Shown piece after piece: positions 1 through 9,293 of a stretch of 64,000 nt of DNA. Position numbers and translations under genes: made by a program. The notes under the pieces are model-generated. The model saw nothing but the letters and a program-made list of their open reading frames with translations, was not told the DNA's origin and did not search any database. This DNA comes from Symsagittifera roscoffensis (lineage: Eukaryota > Xenacoelomorpha > Acoela > Convolutidae), in the NCBI RefSeq assembly GCF_963678635.1, contig NC_087063.1, positions 72,191,617-72,255,616 on the forward strand, written 5' to 3'. Each line of letters starts with the position of its first letter. Within the stretch, counting starts at the first letter, position 1.

Positions 1-390
1 CGATAAAGTTTGCTATTGTGGCAATGAACTTCGATAATTCATCGATGGCGATCGCTGTTTATTTTCAGTTTTTTTATCGCTAATTTTCAATGTGAGCTCA
101 ACCCGGGTTGATTGAAAGTTTTGGATTTATCTTTTTCGTACTTGCACACACGGTCTTCTAAATTTTTGTAATGGGGCTTAGGGCATTACGAGTTAAATTT
201 AGCCAAGTAAATGAATGCGTTACTTCTGTAAACAGAATTACACTAAATTGGTATAGGCGATATTGAATAAAAGAGCATGCAAAAAGTTTGTCAAAGCTAA
301 TCATGACATGCAACTTTTGTTCTCATAGACTAAGTAAATGAATAAAATTAAATATTTTACATCTAATCCATTTTTCCAACTGTTATATAG

Positions 391-578
391 GTGCGACCGG
401 ATGCGAAGTGACAAAGGAAGCCATCAATCAAATCTCAGCCTCAGACATATTCACCAAACAGGACCATTTTCTATACCCGAGAGTAGGACTCGTTAGTAAA
501 TTTGGAACGAGTAAATCCGTCCACGACGCTGATGGTATCTGGCAAACGACCAAAGATAATCTTAAAGATGCAAAAAAG
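391..578 (+). CDS. Gene A exon: N-terminal lysozyme/SLT-like domain, first half
   Basis: The exon starts after a pyrimidine-poor acceptor ending TATATAG at 390. It begins in phase 1, so the first codon (Gly) is split. The translation matches gene B: ATGCEVTKEAINQ against ATGCDVTKAAIDQ, then the DIFTKQDHFLYPRV block and GIWQTTKDNL. The fold assignment (SLT/lysozyme-like, with GIWQ in the place of the family's GLMQ-type motif) is from memory of invertebrate proteins that pair this domain with vWA. The residue expected to be the catalytic Glu before the Ser-x-Phe-Gly turn appears to be absent, so catalysis is doubtful. The 3' end is uncertain: similarity to gene B holds to about 578, no good GT donor follows, and the frame stays open to 632. 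Confidence 0.65.
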
Positions 579-2776
579 GAATCATCTTTAGCTTACCACG
601 CAGCTTGCAAAGTTTTGAGCTCAGATGACTGACATTTTGATTTTCTTGAATTTGAGGTACAGTCATTAGTAGCTCAAAATAATAGCTTTCATATAACGCG
701 CGGTCAAATGTCGGAGTTTCTCAATTTAAGTGAAAATTTAAGTATTCAACCCATGGCATGAGCGAAGTTCATTTCAGATTCAAAGCTGAACAATTGAAAA
801 ACTTTGCATGAAGGTTTAAGAGCACTCTAGCTGGACAAAACTTCTTGCTGTATTTTTCGGCCGCTTAAGTTTCAAGTTTTCTGATCGCCTAAGTTCTTCG
901 AAAACAGCTCAGGGAGCTAAAACTTTGATGTCAAAATTGTTCATTGAAAAACTAATGATTTTTGGAACCAACCGTACAATCTCCCCCACCACCTAAGTGA
1001 CCTACACAGTGGCGGGTCTAGGATTTTCTTGGGGGGGGGATGGAAGGGGGTTGTGCCTGGAATTTTCACAGTCAAAATCAGGTACTTAAATTTACACAAT
1101 TAGTCCGGTCGTAAATTTTCTTATACCCTTCTCAGTCGTGCTTTGAACATTCTCTTTAACATTTTCAAAAACAGTTTTCTTTTGTCGAAAAAAAAGTTTT
1201 CAAATTTTTACATTTTAGTCTATTTTTGTTTGTTCTAACAAAAACTGCTTTTCAAAACCATTAAAAACTCAACTTCACAAAAATCAGCACTTTTTGAAGA
1301 TCCATGAAGCGTTTCTTTGGCACTTTAAAACAAAAAATACCTTAGTCTATTTTGATTTTTTTTTTAAATTGTTAACCTTTTTCGAAACACAGCTGTAGTC
1401 AATTAAGGCCAAAACCACTGATTCAAGCGTTCTCTTAAATTTTTTTCCACGATAAAAAAACAGCCAAAAACTGAAAAACAATTGAGCTGCGCAAGTGTAA
1501 AAAACATCAATATTTTGGCTTTTTTCAGAAAAATAGTCTTAAAACTTATTCGCGCTCTGAATTGATCGTTTTTAATTTCTTTGTAGGCAACTTTGTAAGT
1601 TATATTCTTTCCTTTGTTATATGGAAAGTAGTTTTCAAAATCGTGAATCTTTTCTAGTTTGGAAAGTGAATTTAAATTTTCTGAAATGTGAGCGGAAGAA
1701 AAATACTTTTTCAATTAGTTTTCTCTAAATAGTCTAAATGCAGGCAAAATTACTCTGATCAAAATCAATTCCTGAAATTCAAGGAACTGTTTTTTTTTTC
1801 AACTAAGTTTGGTCGGAATACTAACATGGGTTTCCTCCACAGCAACCGGCCAGTCTTCTGTTCTGACTTCTGTTTTTTTTTTGCTGCAGAAAAATTTCGA
1901 CCTTTAAACTTACCATTTATGACGGAATTTATTTTTATATTTCAAAAGGTACTGTTGTCTGAAACTTAGATTTAGACAGCAATTTCACCCGCGATCAATT
2001 TTGTTAAGTTATGGCGGTTTAAGAATTGCCATTTTGGCCAATTTGGAACAGTTATTGCTCGATATATTTCGCGCTATTGCGGAGATTTAATCCGTCTTAG
2101 AAATCGTTCCAAATTGGGTAAAAGAAGCTTGCTTGCCATAATTAATTTGTTACTAGGAGCAAAATTTATCATTTGTTATTATATGGCATGAGTAAGGATG
2201 ATTTTCACAAAAAAATTCAATTTTTTTTTCTTTTTTAAGTTTTTTTTCCATCTTATTTCTGCTGTATAGACCTCAAAATGCAGTCAAAACATTCAGTGGT
2301 TCGCCCTGATGCGAGCAGTATTAAATAATTTGGAACAGTATAGTGTTAACACTCCACACACGCTAAGTGTTAGCAGAAAACTGGTAAGTAGAGCGCATTA
2401 CTTATTACAAATTATCCAAGCTGGAAAAGAAAATTCAGCCAATCAGATTTCAGTATTTCAAAATTTGGAAAGAAAGCGTGAAATCTCAAAAAATAACTAA
2501 CCCCAGGAACTTAATATTATTATTAGCTAAATATAAAAACGGCAGAAACAGGCAAAAATGAAAATTTAAAGTCTTTCAACCCATGTAAAATTATGAGCAA
2601 TCATCTATATTCGTATTAATTTTGACTCAGACTATTCACTTCAAGTTCCAAAAAAACGATATTGAATAGTTTTTTATATCATTATCAACAACTCCAGAAA
2701 AATCAAAAATCGAAGCTCAAAAATAAATGTTAAAATAGTGAAAAAGCAGTGGTAAGTTTTCAAAAAAACGGAAAAG
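579..2776. other. Gene A intron 1 (of the recognised exons)
   Basis: AT-rich non-coding DNA. It contains one minus-oriented copy of the 530-bp repeat family (1809-2322). A short G run at 1025-1039 and several T runs are the only other features. The short open frames here have no coding character that I can recognise. Confidence 0.6.
1809..2322 (-). repeat. 530-bp MITE-like family, diverged copy 1
   Basis: Reads as the reverse complement of the family. The tail-side block (TTTCGACCTTTAAAC, ACCATTTATGACGGAATT) comes first, then the CCATTTTGGCCAATTTGG core, the GGAGATTTAATCCGTCTT block and finally a head remnant (GCAGTCAAAACATTCAG, CGCCCTGA). More diverged than the copies at 4616 and 6249. Confidence 0.8.
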
Positions 2777-3129
2777 GTGGTGAAGAAGATGAGTCTACGA
2801 GATGCCATAAAGAGCAAACTGTGCTTCGACTTTGAACAGTTGAGTCAAGATGACATGAAAAAACCCCTTGTCAGTATTACATGTGCAGCCCTCCTACTGG
2901 AAAAAAGATCGTCCGAAGTCCCGAAAAAGAAATATTACGAAAAACAGTGCAAGTTCTGGGCAAAAACTGCTGATATATCTCGAAGCAGTTGGGTTGGCAG
3001 TTGTGAATCTGCGGCGAAGAAGCTTGACAAGAAGGGGACGCTCAATGATGGAGCTGATTGCTTCCGGTGTCAGATCCCCCCGACCGACTTGGTGTTTGTT
3101 TTGGATGAATCGACCAGCATATCTTCTGG
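2777..3129 (+). CDS. Gene A exon: rest of N-terminal domain and start of vWA
   Basis: Encodes KLCFDFEQLSQDDMKKPLVS and CAALLL, aligned with gene B KLCIDFENVVLDDMRKPLVS, followed by a CFRCQIPPTDLVFVLDES stretch. DxSxS (DESTS) is the first MIDAS motif of the vWA domain. The 3' end is firm: GG|GTGAGT at 3129/3130, phase 2, the same phase as gene B. The 5' end is not resolved. The frame is open back to 2756, and alignment length argues for a start between 2756 and 2798, but no acceptor gives a perfect fit to the preceding exon. Confidence 0.85.
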
Positions 3130-3310
3130 GTGAGTTAATTAAGTGGCGCTTTTTTGTTCCCACGTTCGAAGAAAACGAAATATTTATGTTTGGTGTGGTT
3201 TTTATTCAATTATTTTTTGGGGATCGACATGATAGTTTAAACACAACATTTTTGTGCCCCATTGAAGATATCGATTCCCTGAAATCAAACTTGAAAAGTT
3301 ATTTTACCTC

Positions 3311-3955
3311 AGATTTGGGAGTTTGGAAGTTTTCAATTTGGTCATGCACTGGGTACTACTATGATAGAGTGGTCCCTCGAAAAAGCAACTATGATAGACA
3401 GGTCCCGCATGCATTTCGCATGTTATAATTTTGAAAACTAATTTGTGTATAAATTATTCATTTCAAAAATCTTGCAAAATATGTTCAGCCAGAAACTTTT
3501 CAGATTGAAACTTGTAATCACTTTTGTTTATATATTGAAGTCTGCTCGCTTTTCTTTATTTTACGGTTTAACAACCATATAATTGGGCTGACTTATTTGT
3601 CATCAAAACCCACTATCGGCGTTTTTTTTTAAATTTTCAACATTAAAATGGTGAGGGGGAGGTTGTAAGAGGTAAAAAAACATGAAATTTGTTTGAAAAT
3701 ATACTGCGACATCTTTCTGAAAGGCGTAATCATAATTATTAAACGATTTGAGAGCTCTAGGTGTCGTATTCTGAAGGGACCTGGTTATTTTCAAGGGACC
3801 ACTCTATCATAGTTGTACCATGCACTGGACTAATTTTTGCACAGATTTGGAAGTTTGAAAGTTTTCAATTTGGTCATTCACTGGACTAACTTTTGCACAG
3901 ATTTGGGAGTTTGAAAAATTTCAATTCGGCCATGCACTGGATTAACTTATCCGCG
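3311..3955 (+). repeat. Tandem repeat of about 57 bp interrupted by a transposon
   Basis: Units read CAGATTTGGGAGTTTG ... TTTTCAATTTGG then TCATGCACTGGACTAAC. One partial unit ends at about 3351, and further units lie at 3819-3955. The 468-bp element at 3352-3819 sits between them, inside the CATGCACTGG part of the unit. Confidence 0.75.
3352..3819. mobile_element. 468-bp inverted-repeat (MITE-like) element
   Basis: The ends form an inverted repeat of about 29 bp: 3352-3380 reads GGTACTACTATGATAGAGTG and on to GTCCCTCGA, and 3791-3819 is its reverse complement with two mismatches (..GGGACCACTCTATCATAG..). The inside is non-coding. It splits a 57-bp tandem repeat unit, which marks it as an insertion. 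The transposase family is unknown. Confidence 0.75.
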
Positions 3956-4142
3956 CTTTGAAGATTTTATTCATAATGCTGTTCCATAAAGCTATTGAAA
4001 ATCGTTCCAAATAGAATTGAGGAAAGCTGATCGGTCGTATAAATTTCCTACGACTCAAACTTTGACTTGATCTTTGATACTGCCCAAAACTTATAGTTTT
4101 TCATTATTTTATTTTCTCTCAAAAACTACTCGATATGGATTA

Positions 4143-4192
4143 CGGGCTGTCGGAACATTCAGGGCTTTGCCCTGTAATAGGAGCACTCTTGT
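4143..4192 (-). repeat. 530-bp family, head fragment only
   Basis: CTGTCGGAACATTCAGGGC then TTTGCCCTGTAATAGGAGC is the reverse complement of the family's hairpin-bearing head. The body is missing. Confidence 0.7.
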
Positions 4193-4615
4193 TTTTTTTC
4201 TACTGACAATTTCATTTTAACAACCATACTAGTTGTTTGTTTTTGCATTTTTAAAATGTTATCTGAAAGCTTGTGATGCCTTGAGCTCAAAATTAAAATC
4301 AAATATTGCAATAATGAATATCGAATGAAGTGAGGAATATAAACTCTCGAGGTAACTTTTTGCTCCGATCAACTTTTTTTAAAAATTTTCTCGCTTGAAC
4401 TATGGAACTTGAGTTCTCATATCTCAACAACCTGACACGAGTGTATCTAAGCTGTTCGTATTATACTTTGATGCTGAAAGTGCAACACGGACAAATCGAA
4501 CTACAAATCGTTTCAAATTGAATTGATGCAAGCTAATTGGTCCAATTATTTCCACACTCGACTCAACTCTTGTCACTTAAAACAGCCTAAATTTCATAGT
4601 TTGACAAAACTTCAA

Positions 4616-5155
4616 CAAGACTGCTCGTATCAGGGTGAAGCCCTGAATGTTCCGACTGCCTTTTAAGATTTATAGAGCAGCAGTAATAGCATAAAAAATT
4701 TAATGAAATAAAATAAAATGAAAATTATTTTTTAATTTGAAATTTTTTTATAAAAATCATCCCCCCACACGCCATATAAAGTACAAAAAGATAGATTTCG
4801 TTCCTTGTATTAAATCAATTATGGCAAATAAGCTTCGTTCAACCAATTTGGAACGATTTATAAGACGGATTAAATCTCCGCTTACGCGTTAATAGCGCGA
4901 ATGATATCGCGCGTTAATTGTCCCAAATTGGTCAAAATGGCCAAAATGGCAATCTTTAAACCCTCATAACTTTACGCAAAATGATTACAGGTGAAATATC
5001 TTTTCAAATTTAAGCTCAGGACAACAATGGCTTTCGAATGATATAAAAAAAATCCGTCAAAAAGGGCTAGTTAAAAAGTCAAAATTTGTCTGAAGAAAAA
5101 AAAACCCACCCCGAGCACAAATGTTCCGTTACTTTCGTATCAAAAGTAGGAACAA
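4616..5155 (+). repeat. 530-bp MITE-like family, copy 2
   Basis: Head AAGACTGCTCGTATCAGGG with a GTGAAGCCCTG hairpin arm and TGTTCCGACTGCC. The body includes CCCCCACACGCCATATAAAG, ACGGATTAAATCTCCGCTTA and CGCGTTAATAGCGCGAA. The tail is TTCCGTTACTTTCGTATC ... AGTAGGAACA. Head TGTTCCGACT and tail AGTCGGAACA (consensus) are inverted repeats of each other. No coding capacity. Confidence 0.85.
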
Positions 5156-5285
5156 TAATCAAGAAGTATTCAAGACCAGTTAATGGGCAGTTAATATTTT
5201 CATAGTTTTGCCCTTATACGAGCAGTCTTAGTGTAATTTTAAGAACTACTAAAGTGTTCATTTTGGGATAAATAAAGCGCAAATT

Positions 5286-5785
5286 ATTGTTCCGACTTTC
5301 GATACGAAAGTAACGGAATATTTTTGCTCGGGGTGGGTTTTTTTTTCTTCAGACAAATTTCGACTTTTTAACTAGCCATTTTTGACGGAATTTTTTTTAA
5401 TCATTCAAACGGTATTGTTGTCCTGAGCTTAAAATTGAAAAGATATTTCACCTGTGATCATTGTTTCTAAAGTTGTGAGGGTTCGAAGATTGCCATTTTG
5501 GCCATTTTGACCAATTTGGGACAACTAACGCGCGATATAATTCGCGCTATTAACGCGTAAGCGGAGATTTAATCCGTCTTATAAATCGTTCCAAATTGGT
5601 TGAACGAAGCTTAGGTGCCATAATTGGTTTGTTACAAGGAACGAAATCTATCTTTTTATACTTTATATGGCGTTGGGGGATGATTTTCATAACAAAATTT
5701 CAAATTTAAAAAAAAATCATTTAATTTTATTTCTTTTAATTTTTTATGTTATTACTGCTGCTCCATAAACCTCAAAAGGCAGTTT
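5286..5785 (-). repeat. 530-bp family, copy 3, tail-to-tail with copy 2
   Basis: Begins TTGTTCCGACTTTCGATACG and runs as the reverse complement of copy 2 to a head remnant at CCTCAAAAGGCAG. Only about 130 bp separate the two tails, so 4616-5785 is a long imperfect palindrome. Confidence 0.85.
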
Positions 5786-5872
5786 CGTTTTGTTAAAGCG
5801 CACGCGGCAAAATGAATTTCTGCTGTTCAAGACGCAATTAAGAAGTTAAAACACAAAAAAGGCCCATTTTTG

Positions 5873-6080
5873 TTCCGACTTTTGAAAAAAGTTGCGGAAT
5901 ATTCTTACTTGGGATGGGTTTTTGTTTATTTAAAACCAGATATTTTAACTGTTCTTGTTACACAAAACTTTTTCATACCGTCTGAAAAATAAGATTTTCT
6001 TGCGCTGCGCTGAAAAGAAATACCCTGTGATTGTTTTTCAAATTGTAATCGGGATTTGAAGTTGCTAATTTGGCCTATGT
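5873..6080 (-). repeat. 530-bp family, diverged partial copy
   Basis: GTTCCGACTTTTG, GTTGCGGAATATTC and GGGATGGGTTTTTG match the tail part of the family. Similarity then fades, and the head is absent. Confidence 0.55.
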
Positions 6081-6248
6081 GGGAAATTTAATGCCCATTC
6101 TATTGCGTCCCTCTAACTGGTACAAGAAAATTAAATCAAGCCAAATTACATTTAGATATTCAACTGGGGTTAATAGCACGAAACGGGAATCTATATGTAT
6201 CCTTTTGTTACTTTGCATAGCGAATGAATAGAAAGTTAAAATAAAAAA

Positions 6249-6785
6249 CAAGACTACTCGTATCAGGGCGAAGCCCTGAACGTTCCGACTGCCTTTTAAG
6301 GTTCTATGGAGCAGTAATAATATTAAAAAATTAAATGTAAGAAAAAATAAAATGAAATTTTTTTTCTCTAAAATTTGATTTTTTTTTGTGAAAATCATCC
6401 CCCCACACGCCATACAAAGTATAAAAGGATAGATTTCGCTCCTTGTAACAAATCAATTAAAGCAAATAAGCTTCTTTCAACTAATTTGGAACAATTTCTA
6501 AGACGGATTAACTCTCCGCATACGCGCTAATAGCGCGAAATATATCGCGTGTTAATTGCCCAAAATTGGCCAAAATGGCAATCTTTAAACCCCCATAACT
6601 TTACGAAAAAAGATCACAGGTGAAATATCTTTTCAAATTTGAGCTCAGAACAACAATACCTTTCGAATGATATAAAACAATTCCGTCAAAAATGGCTAGT
6701 TAAAAAGTCGAAATTTGTCTGAAGAAAAAAAAACCCACGCCGAGCACAAATATTCCGTTACTTTCGTATCGAAAGTCGGAACAAA
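6249..6785 (+). repeat. 530-bp family, copy 4
   Basis: Complete head (AAGACTACTCGTATCAGGGC, perfect CAGGGCGAAGCCCTG hairpin) through to the tail TTCCGTTACTTTCGTATCG then AAAGTCGGAACA. One of the best-preserved copies. Confidence 0.85.
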
Positions 6786-7271
6786 AATGAAACAAAAAAA
6801 GTTCCTATTTCCTTTTTCTATCGTTTTGCTAGTTTTTTTCGGCCAAAAACGTTTTCATCGGCTTTAAAGGGCTTTTAAAGGGTGAGTATATGCTGAGTCA
6901 CAAAGCTTCCAGCCTTTACTTTTATGCAAGCCTTTTATGCAAGCCTTTACTTAGACAAAATACCCCCCTCCCCCTCTGCAGATTGTGTTCTGCTACCAGT
7001 TGTCGCCGCCAATGTCTACGGCATCTGAAAGCAAACATCAGCAATACTTAGATCCGTTGTTAGCCTATCTCTGAGTACATTAGGTGGTTTATTAGTTATT
7101 TTTTGGCTTTTAGATCAACGTTTTGAAAAAACACAAGAAAAGAACGTTTTCTTATGATTTTTTATTCTTATGGGTTTTCTTGTGATGATGAAGTTGCGTA
7201 AAATCATTTTTGAAAGTTTATTTTGCAAGAAAAACATAAAAATGGCATATTGTTGGTTGATTTGGATCAAG

Positions 7272-7680
7272 TGAGTTATGACCGAGTTGGTTAACTCATA
7301 GAGTAATTTCGGATAGGGTACACCGTCTGCTCGTCACGCTATCTTATTTTCGGCCGGATAGATTCGTGCAACTTCTTAGTCTAATACCGATCCTAATCTT
7401 ACTCTTATACTATCTAGTCTCAGGTTGTTTAACTAGTCTCTGCTAGGCTCAATAGATCTAGGGTATACTGGTTTATTGCGGTTGCTGAAGTGCTCGGGAG
7501 AGTCCAACTAATTTCTAAGTTAAATTCAAATCTCTCTGGTGCTGAAATTACAAGTAACTTCAGCACTTACAAATAAGTGGGTTGTTAGTTAGATGGATCA
7601 TGATTGGTTAATTTAAATACTTTACATTGGTAAAATATCTAAATTATCCAATCATAAAATGTAGTTTAGATCAGGTTCCA
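7272..7680 (-). repeat. 3' LTR of the large retroelement
   Basis: 409 bp. On the minus strand it starts TGGAACCTGATC and ends GGTCATAACTCA. It contains a pair of inverted CCAAT boxes (ATGATTGG ... CCAATCAT), an AATAAA signal (plus-strand TTTATT at 7472-7477) and an 8-bp perfect stem, GTGCTGAA/TTCAGCAC, at 7539-7566. Confidence 0.97.
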
Positions 7681-7690
7681 CCCATCCGGG
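7681..7690 (-). other. Candidate polypurine tract
   Basis: Immediately upstream of the 3' LTR on the minus strand the sequence is CCCGGATGGG. The purine run is short (7 of 7 next to the LTR) but correctly placed for plus-strand priming. Confidence 0.45.
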
Positions 7691-9293
7691 TTTTACAGAG
7701 TTTTTTAGAATAGTTCTTCTGCAATTCGAAGGATGGATGATGGAAGTTGGTGTTTGGCGAACATCTTATTTCTTCTGTTTCCTTTTTGTTAAAGAAGTTC
7801 CAGGAAGCTGGAGTTAGAGACATAAGACGTTGTGTCTTCTAGTGACAACGACTAAGTCTTCGCAACAAACTCAAATCTGATTTCAGAATGGTTGGCTATG
7901 TCAGGTTTTTCTGTTCTGCGTGGAGAACTTCTTTTGTGTCTGGTCTAGTTTGGGAATGGCGTGGAGATTGTGCGTGGAGGGGATGCCTGGTTACTCGGAT
8001 CTGTACGTATACTTGAACATCGAGGTGGTCATTGGTCTAGTTCAATGAAGTCCTTTTCTGCGAAGTCAAGTCGTACTCTAAATCCTTTGAGTTGTGATTG
8101 TGAGTGGCATATCGATTGTGGTTGGTCATTCTCTCTCGAGTGTAGTGGGGTCGTTTTGTCTTTGGATGTTCGTCCTTGGTGTTGTATTCTGATCTATGTA
8201 TTGCATAATGTAATTTACATTTTATAAAACATTTATTAGTTTAATATTTTTTAGTTATGATTTTAGTTAGTTGTTTTCACAAAAGCTTTTTGTTTTAGTT
8301 CGGTTATTTTGAAGAGTTACTCACACTTGAGTAGCTCTTATTAAAAATAGAGGTGTGGTCACAAAGCGTGGATGTAGCACGGTGGGTTAGGCCGGCTATA
8401 GAGCATGCTCAGGACGTCCTTCCTGGTGGGTTAGGCCAGGAGTGGGAGTATGATTTCATGCGGTTTTTGTGAGGGGTCCTGTTATGTGACAACGTTTTAT
8501 GTTGGGTTGTTGTGGTTTTTCTTATGTTTTGTTGGTTGTGTCCTTTTTTCAAAAAGCAAATTGTTCGTGGTATGGGTTTGTCTTTCGACTTTTTTGTGTT
8601 TTATTATTTCTTTCTTAGACTTTATAATAGTCTTCAAAAGAATAAATTATCCAGTTTTAAACTGGGTTAATCCGGTTTGGGTACCGTTGGTTTCCTTTTC
8701 TTAGTCATGCTGTTATTCTATGATTTGTGGTATTTAGTAAGCTGCGTTGGTTAGTTTTGTTTAGTATATGATTCCTTTCCAACCGGGTTAAAGGAAAGTT
8801 TGAAACATGTTATTATATGTTAGAGTTGTTGAGTGTGAAAACTTGAAACTGAAATTCATTATTTTAAACAATTCTTCGTGGGCGAGCTGTGCGAGTGTGG
8901 ATAGAATTTCTGTGCGAATGAATGAAAATATCAAAAGGTTAGTACTGCAATTGCATTTTATTAATTTACTGCATAGTATTTGGAAGTTTACTGCTAGTTA
9001 TGGGGGAATTTTAAGTTACAAATTTTCATCATAATTAAATTTACTGCTTGTGGGGAAAATTTTAGAAATGAATTTACTGCATTGGTATTAAATTTATAAA
9101 TTTATAAGTGTAAGAGATTAATAGAATTGTTGAAGTCTGTTTGATGAAATTTGCGATCTTTATTTGTTTTTTGTGGTTTTTGTAGGTGATCGTCGGATGA
9201 AGGCTAAAAATCTAAGGAAAACATGGATAAAGTATGGTGAGTTTTTTAATATTTCAATTAGTTAGTTATATTCATTTAATTCATACTTACCTG
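7691..9293 (-). other. 3' non-coding region of the retroelement
   Basis: 1.6 kb between the last ORF and the 3' LTR without a convincing coding frame on the element's strand. It holds the conserved 29-nt block at 8389-8417 and a 13-bp direct repeat, GGTGGGTTAGGCC (plus strand), at 8381-8393 and 8425-8437. Plus-strand open frames here look like shadows. Confidence 0.6.
8381..8437 (-). promoter_or_regulatory. Conserved palindromic block in the retroelement 3' region
   Basis: Nucleotides 8389-8417 are identical over 29 nt to 34847-34875 of the decayed relative in reverse orientation, although the surrounding DNA is diverged. The block contains the perfect palindrome GAGCATGCTC and a CCGGC motif; GGACGTCC overlaps its edge. 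The 13-mer GGTGGGTTAGGCC flanks it on both sides. A cis-acting RNA structure is an inference. Confidence 0.55.

Larger units (their letters stand above)
3130..7271. other. Gene A intron 2, part upstream of the retroelement
   Basis: Starts with a good GTGAGT donor. Holds a short tandem repeat of about 57 bp (3311-3955) split by a 468-bp inverted-repeat element, then a dense cluster of 530-bp family copies (4143-6785), partly in tail-to-tail orientation. The rest (6790-7271) shows nothing recognisable. Confidence 0.7.

Noticed and set aside
2868-3428. 186-codon frame overlapping the gene A exon
   Set aside because: Different frame from the paralogue-supported one; runs into intron sequence.
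7961-9034. Plus-strand frames (88, 84 and 75 codons) in the retroelement 3' region
   Set aside because: Opposite to the element's sense strand, no domain, and composition typical of random T-rich DNA.
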